DNA of 64,000 nucleotides from Aricia agestis. Taxonomy: Eukaryota; Arthropoda; Insecta; Lepidoptera; Lycaenidae. The stretch is from assembly GCF_905147365.1 (NCBI RefSeq), contig NC_056423.1, positions 3,638,501 through 3,702,500 on the forward strand, written 5' to 3'. The position numbers and the translations under genes were made by a program. The notes beneath the pieces are model-generated. The model searched no databases, had not been told where the DNA came from, and saw only the letters and a program-made list of their open reading frames with translations. Below are positions 21,737 to 32,978 of the stretch, piece after piece. How positions within the stretch are numbered: position 1 is the stretch's first letter; the number at the start of each line of letters is the position of its first letter.

Positions 21737-21906
21737 TAAATAAAATTCTTGGGTCAAAGTGTTTGTGCGCGAACTTCTCCAAAACGGCTCAACCGATTTT
21801 AATGAATTTCGTATGTACATTCGTTAGGCCTGAGAATGGGTCTACTTTTTATATTTATACTAGAAATGATTGATATGGTAAAACAACGTTTGCAGGGTCA
21901 GCTAGT
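21737..21906 (+). repeat. dispersed repeat ending GTTTGCAGGGTCAGCTAGT
   Basis: TTGGGTCAAAGTGTTTGTGC, AACGGCTCAACCGATTTTAA and AACAACGTTTGCAGGGTCAG are words of a very common lepidopteran repeat with a CTAGT end. Class uncertain (Helitron-like or LINE tail). Confidence 0.6.
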
Positions 21907-21932
21907 ATTCTTTATATTTATAGTTTATAGTC

Positions 21933-22150
21933 CAGCGTTTTTCAAACTGTGGGTGCCGACCCCCAGGGGGATCACGAAGTTTCTGTAGGGGGGTCGCCAA
22001 AGGTTAAAAGGACTATTTTATTTTAAAAAATTAAAGATTAAGGACGAAATTTAACAGAAGGAAATCTTCAAAAATACATTCATGAAAAAAAAGCCAATGG
22101 GGGGGTCGTGAAATATTATGTCGTGTCATAAATAAGTTTGAATAACACTG
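21933..22150. mobile_element. hAT-type non-autonomous element
   Basis: Begins CAGCGTTTTTCAAACTGTGG and ends AGTTTGAATAACACTG, an inverted CAGYGTT.TTCAAACT end typical of hAT MITEs; GACCCCCAGGGGGATCACGA inside. Flanks have related GTTTATA words but not a perfect 8-bp duplication. Confidence 0.65.
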
Positions 22151-22549
22151 GTTTATACAACGGAGCTAGTGAGCGTATTAGAAATAGTTTTTAATCGCAG
22201 GAATATGTATACTTCTGTTTTCGTACATCTTTATAAGAAGGCCTTTACATAACTGCATCGGATTTATGAAACCCTAAGTACTGAATTTCACTGAAACTAT
22301 ATATTTCTAGACTACAGGTATCCCATATAATCTAATTTCCTTTATAGCATCAAGTATTAAAATGAGTTAGGTACAAGCTCTTATTTAACTTTACTACGAG
22401 ACTGATAGTCCCTAGAAAGACAAATTGCGATACAAAATATTAGCTTGTGTGTGAATTCTAATGTGTTTTGTATATCGATAGTTTAATCTAAGACTGTGTG
22501 TCAAGTAACAGCTAGCCCTTATAGATAAAATTTTAATTTATAGTATCAG
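22151..22549. other. no recognisable feature
   Basis: AT-rich intron. Confidence 0.4.
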
Positions 22550-22990
22550 TTAACAATGCTCTTAAAGTGGCACTATTAGCGCTAATAATGATTGAATGCG
22601 AGCAACGCCTGGACGTAATTGTAACATACAAACAGACAGCGATACAATTAATTGCATTACTTTCGGCCCCTCGTGTGTAAATATAGAACCCCTCGAATGC
22701 CAAATGAGCAGCACTGCATTTCGCATAGGCTCTATTACAACTGAATAAAGTGCACTTTTGCATTTCCAGATTTAAAAAAAAGTTGGTGCGATATATGAAC
22801 AACACGGTCTCCCAACACCTTATCACAAAGGAATAGAGTGTATTTTCCCGTGGAGAAGTGTATAAAGGTTGTTGCTAAATGCACCCCAAATGGTCCATTG
22901 GCTTTTGAGTCCAATTTGCGAATGTCACTTAGGGTTCCGCAGGGCTGGGTAATCGCGACGTTATCTGTTCGCGCCCTATTTAAATTTTAA
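22550..22990. promoter_or_regulatory. candidate conserved non-coding region
   Basis: Over 400 bases free of repeat words, mixed composition: GCACTATTAGCGCTAATAAT, TACAATTAATTGCATTACTT, GCTAAATGCACCCCAAATGG, GGGTAATCGCGACGTTATCT. Rich in TAAT and ATTA cores. A 97-codon minus frame is without domains. Enhancer role inferred. Confidence 0.25.
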
Positions 22991-23211
22991 GATTTTTAAA
23001 GCCCTAGCCCATTTTCGATAAAGTTCTTCGTGTATTAAGCACTAGTGACTAGATGTTCGATTTCGTTTGCGTAATAAAGTAATTTCGCTGAAGCGGTACA
23101 TTACAAAAAAGTAGTCTAAGTCCTTCCCCATGTTTAACTCCATATCTGTATCAAATAACCTAAGTTTTTGAGATAAGAGCGTTCAAACGAAGAAACTCTG
23201 AGGGTCGGGAC

Positions 23212-23359
23212 ACAAAAACACGACGCGACGTCGTACGATGTCGTGTCGTAGTTTTTTACGACGCGCGTCGTAGATTCCCATGACACGACGTCGCATCATG
23301 AAACAATCGTCGCGTTGTGGTACGACACGACGTCATATCGTTTTTTTGTGTCCCGGCCC
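23212..23359. mobile_element. palindromic MITE of ACGACGTCGT words
   Basis: GGGTCGGGACACAAAAA at the left, TTTTTTTGTGTCCCGGCCC at the right. Interior is nearly all CGACGTCGT/GACGACGC words. TTA follows on the right; the left flank is TGA, one change from TTA. Confidence 0.7.
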
Positions 23360-23366
23360 TTATGCT

Positions 23367-23414
23367 ATTTTTTAACCGACTTCCAAAAAGGAGGAGGATA
23401 TATGTTCGGCTGTG
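23367..23414 (-). repeat. fragment of the GGAAGTCGG dispersed repeat
   Basis: TTTTTTAACCGACTTCCAAA then GGAGGAGG and TGTTCGGCTGTG: reverse complement of the end seen at 18912 and 57880. Confidence 0.6.
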
Positions 23415-23706
23415 GATATTTTAGCTCTGTTGATTAAAGAAGAGGTTTGATTTTGTTAACTTATTATTAGCAACTACTTAAATTGGTGATACCCTTCTAT
23501 GTTACAGTGGCGGACCAAGGAGTGTCAAATTCCTACATCGTGCTATAGAAGTTTTTAACTACGGATAAAGAGCTAATAGCCTTGTTCAATCAGAATACCT
23601 TTTTTGGGGCCAACCCCACCATTTAACCAATTCCAAGAACATAACTCAATAATATATGGCCTCAACTCTACTTATGCACTAAAAGTACAACTTTTTATTC
23701 ACTTAC
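23415..23706. other. no recognisable feature
   Basis: AT-rich intron. Confidence 0.4.
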
Positions 23707-24250
23707 GCTAAGTACTCACATACTGTTTTGCTCGATCCAGTCAATTACGTCGAGCAAAATCCGCGACTGGGGCTTTCGTCCACATATTTAACATTGCTCG
23801 ATAGTTTTACTCTAAGGCGCTTTGCAGACGACGGGGCGGGGCGGGCCGGTCAATTTCGCCGCGTACGCCCGTCGATGTCTGCGGCTGCCCGCGCCGCGTA
23901 CACAAAGCAGACGCCGTCTGCGTTACTGCATGACGCATATAAACTGGTTTGTGTGATCCACGGCGGGCAGCCGCGGACATGCGCCGCCAGTGCCCGCCGG
24001 GCACCAGCGGCGCGGTCTTTTTTAGCCCGCCGTGTGCGTTGGTAATATAGGATTCCCTTTGTGCTATCGTTCGCGGCGAAATTTACCGGCCCGCCCCGCC
24101 CTATCGTCTGCAAAGCGCCTAAATCGATATATTTAATTCCATCAAGCCGGCTCGATGCGAGCCTTCGAGCTGTGAGTTTTGCGGTCCACACAGTAAAATT
24201 ACTCAATTTGGAGTAAAACTATCGAGCAAAACCGCATGTGAGTACTTAGC
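23707..24250. mobile_element. fold-back MITE (GCTAAGTACTCACATAC family), interrupted copy
   Basis: Ends GCTAAGTACTCACATAC and GCATGTGAGTACTTAGC; inner arms GGTTTTGCTCGAT-like and ACTATCGAGCAAAACC. Split at 23815 by another element (23816-24119). An uninterrupted copy lies at 44286-44545. Open frames over this interval arise from the GC-rich palindromes. Confidence 0.85.
23816..24119. mobile_element. PIF/Harbinger-type MITE nested in the element above
   Basis: Inverted ends GGCGCTTTGCAGACGA (16 bases exact) continuing as GGGCGGGGCGGGCCGGT.AATTTCGCCGCG, about 45 bases in all. TAA is present at 23813-23815 and 24120-24122 but only once at the matching point of the uninterrupted copy, so TAA is the target duplication. 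304 bases. Confidence 0.85.
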
Positions 24251-24641
24251 ATTATACATCAAACATCATAAGCGTAAGATTTATTCATCATCCATCTGTC
24301 GTGTAACGCGACGTCACACGGCGCTGCTGTAAGCGGATTACTGCCGCTTCATTTGCTCCCCTCGCGTTGTGATCATGTGAGGATGTGAGGATGTTTGTCG
24401 CTACATTACTTCCTATTGTCGATAATTAAATTGATGCAGATGAACACGGTACTGACATTGCACAGTAATATTATAAGTGCTAAATATTTGTATACAAATG
24501 TGTATGACTATTTGGTTGTCTGTCCTAACGCTTAAACTCTTAGAATTCAACATTCATTCATTCATTCAAAACACATTCAACATGTAAAATAGTGAGAATG
24601 TATATTATGTTTTTTATTTACGAAAAAGAAACGGCATGTAA
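24251..24641. other. no recognisable feature
   Basis: Some GC-richer words (ACGCGACGTCACACGGCGCT) at 24307; possibly regulatory, nothing firm. Confidence 0.35.
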
Positions 24642-24918
24642 GGCTTCATACCGACATACGGCAAGTATCGACGGTTCCAGTAGCTCTACCATGAGTTTAA
24701 AGTTATAGTATTTTTCGATACTCGATACCGACTACCGTTAAATTTTTATATGTCAAATTTTACAGCGCCTCTAGCGCTTACTTGCGGAACTAAAATCGCC
24801 ATACTAAATATTCACGTAGTCGGTATCGAGTATCGATAAATACTATAGCTTTAAACTCATAGTAGAGCTACAGTTGTATCTACCGTTGGCAAGTGTCGTT
24901 CGTCTGTTATAAGAAGCC
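24642..24918. mobile_element. fold-back MITE with TAA target
   Basis: GGCTTC / GAAGCC at the tips, TAA at 24639-24641 and 24919-24921. Inner arms GAGTTTAAAGTTATAGTATT and CGATACTCGATACCGACTAC are mirrored around 24770. Confidence 0.75.
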
Positions 24919-24921
24919 TAA

Positions 24922-25684
24922 GTTGTGGGTAACATCTTGATATTATTTAGTAAGAACCGTACACTTTGTCCCCATAAATAATAAAACTTTATTGTCCCAC
25001 AATAAATACAGATTGGAAAGGAACACAGATATTATCATAGTACCAAGGTTTACTATTTGAAGTGCGCAACCCCTTCACTAAGAATACTTAAAAATATATA
25101 CTATATACCCTTAGATAAATAATAAATATATACCCTTAGATGTTCTTACCCGTTACTCCGAGTATATGTAATTACATAAAAATATTTCTTATTAGCAGCT
25201 TGAGCGTAAAGTCATAACAGACAGACAGACAGAAACACACTTCTGCAATTACAAATAAGTATGGATTTTTACATTATATTATAATTGCAGTCTACAATAA
25301 ATTATTAAGCTCTTTCACCATAACCGTATAATGATCACAAATCGTAAGCATTCGCGTCGTTTGCTGTGTTTAAAGTTAATAACCCCACGGCCCCCAAATT
25401 GAATGTATCACTTAGTGGGGCCAGCCAGGGGCCGCAAGAGGGGCCACGGGGAGAGGGGCCGCAACAGGGGCCATCATCAATATCGTTCACAATAGGATAA
25501 TCAAATCTGTAAGATTTATTTAAATGTTCATACGTTCTGATATAAGAAGGGACTTTTAGCTGATTCATAAGATAATGGTTTATATCATAACAGACATTGT
25601 AAAAGGTTTGGTAAAAACAATGTAGAATATTTTGGGGTAGGTTCCAAGAAATTTAGGTACAATATAGTTGTACTCAAAAAATAT
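24922..25684. other. intronic DNA with repeat scraps
   Basis: 25198-25264 is a CAGACAGA repeat tail (AACAGACAGACAGACAGAAA). 25375-25490 is GC-rich with three GGGGCCRC-type words. The minus frame at 25335-25568 has no domain. Confidence 0.4.
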
Positions 25685-25840
25685 CATCAGCTGTCCCGGC
25701 AAACGTTTCCTTGCCATATAAAGTACTAGCGACCCGCCCCGGCTTCGCACGGGTATAAAATATATTACAGCCTATGTCACCAAAAAATGATTTAAATCGA
25801 TTCAGTAGTTTTGATAAATAATTTATGTGTAATAATATCT
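25685..25840. repeat. two abutting dispersed-repeat ends
   Basis: 25687-25722 (AGCTGTCCCGGCAAACGTTT) is the reverse of the GGGTCAGCTAGT family; 25725-25835 (ACTAGCGACCCGCCCCGGCT, CGCACGGGTATAAAATAT) is a different family resembling RTE-type LINE tails. Confidence 0.5.
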
Positions 25841-25896
25841 TCGAAAATAATCATTTAAAATTTAAATCATAATACCTATGCTTTATACGCTTTCAT

Positions 25897-26086
25897 ACGT
25901 GGGAGCGCCATACTTCGGCATGAATGGGCCGGCTCGACCGGAGAAATACCACGTTCTCACAGAAAACGGGCGTGAAACAGCGTTTGCGCCGAGTGACTGA
26001 GTTTACCGGAGGCCCAATCCCCTACCCTATTCTTTTCCCTACCCTCCGCTATTCCCTTCCCTTCCCTCCCCTACCCTCTCCTATTA
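25897..26086 (+). mobile_element. SINE-like element, copy 4, 5' half
   Basis: ACGTGGGAGCGCCATACTTC, GGGCCGGCTCGACCGG, ACCGGAGGCCCAATCCCC and a CCCTTCCC array, breaking off at CTCTCCTATTA. The 3' half resumes at 27337. Confidence 0.85.
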
Positions 26087-26995
26087 CTACTATTTATAAT
26101 ATACGTAAATGACATTGATTCCTGCTTAAAGTTCGCAAAACTATTATGTTTTGCAGATGATATGAAAATTTACGCTATTATAACTTCATCTGTAGATGTT
26201 CTTAATTTTCAATCAGACCTTTCCAACCTTGAAAATTATTGTAAAATGAATAAACTAGATCTTAATCCCAGCAAATGTTCAATAATAACGTATACTCGGA
26301 AGCGTTTTGCCATAAACGCAAATTACTCATTAGGAGGCCAAATCTTATCTAGGTCGAGCTGTGTTCGTGATCTAGGCGTACATCACGATTGCAAGCTAAT
26401 TTTTGATACTCAGATTGAGGCGATTATTAACAAAGCTTCCAAGGCCTTGGGGTTTGTGATGCGAATGTCAAACTGTTTTAACGAAGCGAAAACTTTAAAA
26501 ATTTTGTACTGCTCATATGTCAGAAGTCACCTTGAGTATGCCTCGCAGGTGTGGAGCCCTTATTATCATAAATATATAGACCGTATAGAGGCGATTCAAA
26601 AACGTTTTATTAAATATATGTGCTATCATCAAAAAATAGCATACCATTCGGACAACTATCTAAGCCTATGTAAGAAATTTCATATCCTACCATTAAAAAC
26701 TCGACGCATGATAGCTGACTATACTTTATTATCAAAGACGATGTCAAATGAGTTAGACTGTCCTCAACTACTTTCTAAATTCTCGATTAATGTCCCCACT
26801 AAATTCACCAGGTTCAACCCACCATTAGCTGTACCAATAGCATCTACTAACTACAGACAAAATTCGTATGTTGTGAGAGTGAGTCGCAACTTCAACAAGC
26901 TATGCCGGGATTATGATCTTGACGTATTCACTACAAATGCAACGTCGATTAGAAACAGTTTGAGCCTTAAATTTTTTGATAATTTGATTTCTTAA
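26087..26995 (+). pseudogene. Jockey-like non-LTR reverse transcriptase, C-terminal part
   Basis: The open frame begins at the insertion junction with LLFIIYVNDIDSC and reaches LLCFADDMKIYAI, the catalytic FADD box of reverse transcriptase. Then come LNPSKCSIITYTRKR, DLGVHHDCKLIF and YVRSHLEYASQVWSPYY, the usual RT thumb region, ending FFDNLIS and a stop. The endonuclease and most of the RT palm are absent: a 5'-truncated copy of about 300 codons. The frame is intact for the retained part, suggesting a fairly recent insertion. The Met at 26162 is internal. Not a host gene. Confidence 0.9.
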
Positions 26996-27300
26996 AATTT
27001 GTATCAGTTGAAACCATATTACTTATTTTATAGTTGAAACCATATTACTTATTTTATTGTAAGTAGCTTGTTGTTCTTTTTGGTTCCTTGGCCATACTAT
27101 CGTTTAAACCTTTTGCTATAAGTACTTGTTTTGCATGTATCCTATTTAAGAAACATTTCTATATAATGTAATTAAGACCGTTCACAATATCATGTATAAT
27201 TTTATCTGTTACTTAGAGGTGAAAACTTGTAATTGGCTTTCTGATAATCATACATAAAATTGCCACCGACATTACTTAGCTGTAAGTTTTCCATGTTATA

Positions 27301-27335
<35 letters not shown>

Positions 27336-27336
27336 A
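26996..27336 (+). mobile_element. 3'UTR and (TAAA)n tail of the Jockey-like LINE
   Basis: AT-rich sequence with a tandem GTTGAAACCATATTACTTAT word (27007-27055) and a terminal TAAATAAATAAA run (27299-27336). It joins directly to the SINE 3' half. Confidence 0.8.
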
Positions 27337-27478
27337 TTACCCTATTCCCTCTTAAAAGGCCGGCAACGCACCTGCAGCTCTTCTGATGCTGCGAATGTCC
27401 ATGGGCGACGGAAGTTGCTTTCCATCAGGTGACCCGTTTGCTCGTTTGCAGGGGGCAAACGAGCATTTCATAAAAAAT
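27337..27478 (+). mobile_element. SINE-like element, copy 4, 3' half
   Basis: TTACCCTATTCCCTCTTAAA, GGCCGGCAACGCACCTGCAG, CAGGTGACCCGTTTGCTCG, then an odd inverted GGGGGCAAACGAGC before TTTCATAAA. Completes the interrupted SINE. Confidence 0.85.
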
Positions 27479-28659
27479 GCTGTAAAGGGCCATAATCAAT
27501 AATGTATTCAAGAGGAGTCCACACATACAAACGTTGTCCCCTGTTTCCTCCCTGGATGATGCCGGTAGAGTTATGATTTTTTCCCTGAATATCTATGGCC
27601 ACTATTAACATGTCCCTATGTTTTCTTTTTTTTCATGATTTTATTATTAAAAAAAGATAAGAACGTCCAAAAACCCAAAAAATTGCCAGATTTTCCTCTG
27701 TGTTCAAACACCCAGAAAACAAAACTGGCTAAAATATACAAAAAAATTAAAACATAGGAACACAGCTCAAGCCTTGCTTTAATTCTTGATGAAAAAAATA
27801 CTAATATCAGTTAAGTTTTGGAGAAAAAATTAGCGGACAACGAATCGAAGATTTTCTGTTCTTTTATTTAAACTTTTGTCTTGTTGTCTCTATCGCGCTC
27901 TGCGGTGGGAGACTTGAGATTGGTGAGACAGCTATACATTTTCAAATACCTATTTTCAATTTCTCTCGCCCTTGGTGTATCCTCTTAAAGTATTTAATTA
28001 AATAAGGATTATTGCCGTATTGGTTAAAATCGCTTCGAAAATTAGCCATTATTTGAAGTTAAAAGTAAATGAAAAAAAAATGTTATTGTGGGATATCCTT
28101 TTACGTATAATATACCATCGCGGAGTTTTCTGTAGACCTTTTCAATGTGTACAATACTTGGTACATTATTTACATGAAAGGACATAGGTTTCTTTTTTGC
28201 GGAAAAATGTACGGTTTCCGTGACATTCCTAAATTACGCGGGCGATGTACATTGTACATAGTGATACCCTTCCCGCGAGCGCATCGCCGCATTGGTGGCG
28301 CCCACTTCGAAACGGGCGTACATCGCAATATTTTAGTTTCGCCATAACTTCTACACCAAAAATCAAATTTTAATAATTCAAAGACCAAATATATTCTACA
28401 TAAACTATACTTAGTGATGAAATAATTTATTTTGATAAGGATTATTAGCATGAGTAAAATAAATCCTTTTAAATGTAGTCCAATAAAAATCAAGATTTTT
28501 AAATAAAAAAAATGGTTGTTGTGCCTCACTTGACATAGATAGGTATAGTGTGTCGCGGACATTTTTGTAGATATTTATAAGATCTACATTTACTTAGAAC
28601 ATTGTATAGTTCTATCTTTTACAGTTTAGGCAGCGTACGCAAAATAAGTAAATTTTCTG
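27479..28659. other. no gene recognised
   Basis: Mostly AT-rich. 28225-28330 is GC-richer with TACGCGGGCGATGTACATTG and CGGGCGTACATCGC, partly inverted, perhaps a MITE remnant. Confidence 0.35.
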
Positions 28660-28866
28660 GTTGTTTCCAAAAAACTGAAATATCTTACGGAACCCTATAT
28701 TTTCCAAAATAAAAAGTAGCCTATGTTACTCGTAAATAATGCTTTCGAATGGTGAAAGAATTTTTAAAATCGGTCCAGTAGTTTTTGAGCCTATTCATTA
28801 CAATTAAACAAACAAACATACAAACAAACAAACAAAGTTTACCTCTTTATAATATTAGTATAGAGT
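28660..28866 (+). repeat. RTE-type LINE tail with (CAAA)n
   Basis: GTAGCCTATGTTACTCGTAA, AATCGGTCCAGTAGTTTTTG, then AACAAACAAACATACAAACA and TATAATATTAGTATAG: typical order of a lepidopteran LINE tail. Confidence 0.65.
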
Positions 28867-29439
28867 ATAGATTTCGGCCGTATTATTTTATTGAAGTGAC
28901 TAAATAAGTATGTCACCATGGCAACATCCATCGCTATCCCGTCGCACAAACAATGGTCGCCGTCAGTCTTGAGTTGTAACAATTTACTATTATTTATTCA
29001 ACAAAATTACCAATATAAAAAGTACCCATTAGCCGATTCTCAGACCCACTGAATATGCATATAAAATTAGCCGTTTCGGAGGAGTACGTTATCTAGTAAT
29101 ATTGTGACACGAGAATATTATATGTTAGATTTATTACGGCTAGAATCATACTAAGTGCATTACGTCTAGTTTTATGCCGTTAAAAATAGGTGTAATTATT
29201 TTCACATCTAGTATGGGCTGATTATTTTCCAGTAAAAATTGTTGTATCTAGTTTATTACCAGCCTGGATATATCATAAAGAAAAAGAGGAATATATTATT
29301 AAGGACAGGACCTTTATATTTATGAAAAGAAGTCATTTAATTAAAAGACTAGCCCACATACAAGTAAGCCTTATTATAGCTAATATATGAAATAATAAAA
29401 CTATATCTAGCAATGTAACTAAGTAGGCGACTAATTCGT
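28867..29439. other. no recognisable feature
   Basis: AT-rich intron. Confidence 0.4.
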
Positions 29440-29570
29440 CGTTTAGCATAGGGGAGGCCGAGTGCGGTGTCGCGTCACGCGGGTTGCGCCGCGTCACGCA
29501 CCGCGACCATTTGCTCGCGAATGCTCCGTGAAATATATTCTGTCAGCGCTTAATACTGCACTTATTCAAT
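29440..29570. promoter_or_regulatory. CG-rich candidate element
   Basis: GAGGCCGAGTGCGGTGTCGC with GCGTCACGC occurring twice (29471, 29490) and CGCGACCATTTGCTCGCG. Isolated CpG-rich patch in AT-rich intron. Regulatory role inferred. Confidence 0.25.
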
Positions 29571-29868
29571 TGCTTGATTCGTTTGCAGTGAGTCAGCTAT
29601 GTTAATGTCAAGATGGTTAATTAATTACTTCAAAAAATAATATTCAGTATTGTAATTGGTATTGAAGACGTAGATGTAACGGCTAATAAATAACCCTGTT
29701 ATAATTGTTTAAACAACAACAAATATTTGGTAATTAATGTCTGTGGATTATGTAAAAGTCTTCAATTTAAAATAATTAATTATTTTATGTCAAGATCCCT
29801 TTAAAGGCTTTGATTGGCTTAGTTATGATGATTAATTAAAATAATAAATGCTCTAATTTTTATTAATT
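29571..29868. other. no recognisable feature
   Basis: AT-rich intron with TTAATTA runs. Confidence 0.4.
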
Positions 29869-30045
29869 ACTAGATGTTTTCCTTAAATTCGTTAGTCCGA
29901 GTTTCGTTTATCGCACAGGAGTCGTATATTCTTCCATGCTTTAAACTATTCTGTATCCATTCTATGGATTCGGTTCAGTGGTAGAAGCGAAAGGTACCTA
30001 ACAGACGGACAGATACTTTTGAATATATACTATTAGTATGATTAC
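29869..30045 (+). repeat. dispersed CAGACAGA-type repeat, diverged
   Basis: ACTAGATGTTTTCCTTAAAT, TTTATCGCACAGGAGTCGTA, ATTCGGTTCAGTGGTAGAAG and AACAGACGGACAGATACTTT. Confidence 0.5.
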
Positions 30046-30080
30046 ATTGTAATATCGATAATTAAATAATCTATAATCTA

Positions 30081-30307
30081 TATAATATATAAACCTCAAA
30101 GGTGACTGACTGACATGGTGATCTATCAACACACAGCCTAAACCACTGGACCGATCGGGCTGAAATTTGGCATGCAGGTAGACGTTATAGGCATCCGCTA
30201 AGAAAGGATTTTGATCAATTTTACCCCCAAGGGGTTATAATAGGGGATGAAAGTTTGTATATAATAATACTTCTTAACGCGAGCGAAGCCGCGGGCAAAA
30301 GCTCGTT
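30081..30307 (+). repeat. dispersed repeat (GCGAGCGAAGCCGCGGGCAA family), copy 1
   Basis: CTCAAAGGTGACTGACTGAC, ACACACAGCCTAAACCACTG, GATCGGGCTGAAATTTGGCA, GCATCCGCTAAGAAAGGATT and AGCCGCGGGCAAAAGCTCGT. Three more copies in the same strand at 34468, 39797 and 61503. Class uncertain. Confidence 0.75.
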
Positions 30308-30479
30308 AGAATTTAATGTAGCAAAAATGGTATATGCTAGCAATGTCATTTATTATGTTTTTATGAGGTGGACACATGTTTGTATAAATTCCATACTCAC
30401 ACATGTGCCCGGATTAGGAAATTATTTGTATGTGTGTATACAGTAAACACATAATATATGCTTGTGCATGTGTGTTAGC

Positions 30480-30790
30480 GCTAATAGACCAGCCGTTTGA
30501 TCTAGCCGCCTAAACTGATTGACTTTTCAATCTTCGTAATCCGATTACTGACAGTCTACAACGCGACTATTAATGTACCACTCCATCACGCCACTATCAC
30601 CCTTCCACCTACGTAATAAAAGCTACAATAGCGTGTGTACATTTGGTCGTGCTACTCATTACACGGGCTCCCCTATCTGCAATCTCCCCGCATATGTCAT
30701 AACGGCGTTCAAAATCAATTCCTCAGGACCCCTATCACTAACTTTGTCAAAACCTGAGCTAATCCGTGCAGGTATGTAAACAGTTGTAAA
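30480..30790. promoter_or_regulatory. candidate conserved non-coding region
   Basis: About 300 bases without repeat words and of even composition: AGACCAGCCGTTTGATCTAG, TCGTAATCCGATTACTGACA, CGGGCTCCCCTATCTGCAAT. The 68-codon frame in it has no domain. Enhancer role inferred. Confidence 0.2.
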
Positions 30791-32462
30791 GTGAGTGGTT
30801 CTGTTTCGGTATCATTTGCACTTTTACTTCTCAATGGTTTTAACCTGTAATATTTGTCTCTGAACTGGATTAAGAAATGTCAAACACGAACGTCAAATTT
30901 GACTAACGGAATTGTTTTTTTTTTAGGAATTGAAATGGCTTAGCCATAACGACTAACGGAAAAATTGTAAATCAAGATGAAAATATAGTTTAAAAAAAGA
31001 TTGATATTTTTTATCATAAAATATACTATTTTCTAATATATAACGTGGTCAATGTAGGAATAGTTACTTTTGCACCGATTTATTGTATTTAAAGGTAATT
31101 ATTATAAATGTGTAAATGGTTTTATTTATATTTTTTGGTATTTTATAAGCCCTTTATGAAAACACTGAGAAAATAACACTCCTTCATGTTTATATTATCA
31201 CAAGCATGGCGATCTAGAGGAGAAAGAATTCTCTGACATTGGCAACTAACTGAGTCGGCAATTAAAAAAGAGAAGAAGAAGGAGACAAAAAAAAAAGATA
31301 ATTAGATATTGTTATTAAGTTTATAGAGATTATGTTTTAAGCAAGAAATTGATAAGTTTATTATATCCTATACCTATTTGATACCTACGCTAAATAATCT
31401 ACCATGAAAAAGTCTTAGAAATGCATCAAACTTGTGGATTACAATTACATGCATTACAACAGAGTTGATGTCATGAGTTGAACATAGTTTGTTGAACTTG
31501 AACTCATTCTTGAACACCTACGTTTTTTTGAGCTTTCAAATAGGTATTATTGTAACATAAACAGGCAATTTATAAGTTTAATAATCCCCTTTTCGTGCCT
31601 TGTAAGGCATTTTACATTATTAGTACTGTGTACGCTGAACCAAATATTTTTCAGGATAAAGGATGATTGCTAACACTGAGATACTATAAGTACTACATTT
31701 TATAATAAAGAATTGCAAGTGTAATGATGACGAAGTCCTAGGAAGATAATATATATTCACTCAAAAGCTTTAATTAAAAGAAATTTAATAAATACTCGTT
31801 TTTAAATGTTTTTTTATTTATTTTCTCACTTAAATATACCTACCTTAGATACATATTCATACACAGCTTTCATCAATAGGTACTACATTTGTCTTAAACC
31901 TTATTATCAACCTAGTATCAGATAGGCAAGTGTTAAATATCTTTTTTATTATACTTATAAAAATATTTATACAGCGGAAATCTTAAACAAGGTCTTGTCA
32001 CTTAAAATCAAAGAAGATGAATCAAATATCCCTTGTGTAAATATTAATTTATTATTATTAAAGGAGTTCAAATACCAACTTTTGATGAAAGATAAAAACA
32101 ATATTATAATTTCAGACTTTTATTTGGCAAACCAATAACAATTAGAAACTGCATTGCAAGTTGCAACTATGGGAAATTGCCTGGGATATCTCAGACAGAG
32201 AGCGGTCAAGGGTTTTGTGTTCTTTGTGTTGTATTATGTTGTAGAATGCCTCCCGTGTGAGTATCTCTATATACTCACACAGGAGGAGTTCTGTGTGTCA
32301 GAATTGCTCCTCAGTCACACACTGACTGCTCCAACGCAAATGCTTCAACGCGTGACCACTCTGTCTGATAGGTCCCTAAAACGACCACATCTTTTTAAAA
32401 TGTATAATACATGAGGACTTACTAAAGTCCTTATTACATTAAAATTTAAAATGTATTTTAAA
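30791..32462. other. AT-rich intron, no gene recognised
   Basis: Only small hairpins at 32250-32286 (GTGTGAGTATCTCTATATAC) and 32285-32315 (AGGAGTTCTGTGTGTC...) stand out. The frame at 32154-32414 has no domain. Confidence 0.4.
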
Positions 32463-32978
32463 TTTTAATGTAAAAATATAAAACTAATATTATTATTATT
32501 GAGGTACAAAAGAATTTTTGGTAATAATAATATAAGTTCCAATGAAAATATTATGTTTTATGAACAATAAGTATGTTTGTTATGCAATTTTTGTTATGTC
32601 TTTTTGGAAAAAGTACTATAAGTAATGTAGGATTATATTTTTGAGTTTTAGTGACTATTCCCATTATATATTATATCATATTGTAGTCAAGAGAAGTTAT
32701 AAATGAAAAAGTGCATATGAGAATTTAGCTAATTTGGATTTTATATTATCAATGATTTAACTTTTCTAGTAGTTTAGGTGTATGTGTGTGTGTCAATATT
32801 TATTCGTGAATATACATGAATCTAAAGTTTCAAAGGTTGTGTTCTCAAAATTCTTGTTATTGAGAAAGTAATACCTTTGAATTTACCTCTTTGGTGCAGC
32901 GTTTATCATGCATGGTTTACAAGGAAATAGTTTGTGAAATAACACAAAGACCTACTGCAATCAAAAGATTGTACGAAA
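32463..32978. repeat. tandem duplication, unit 1
   Basis: Shares with unit 2 in the same order ATAAAACTAATA, ATTATGTTTTATGAACAATA, TTGTAGTCAAGAGAAGTTAT, GAGAATTTAGCTAATT, TTTACCTCTTTGGTGCAG, TTTACAAGGAAATAGTTTGT and AATAACACAAA. Offset about 567 bases. No coding frame. Confidence 0.9.

Noticed and set aside
23728..24206. Three overlapping frames of 65-118 codons
   Set aside because: They lie across two nested GC-rich palindromic MITEs and run on both strands, as palindromes of this composition do.
27004..27050. Minus-strand TGGTTTCAA (WFQ) words as a candidate third homeobox exon
   Set aside because: Followed at once by a stop codon, and inside a LINE 3' UTR.
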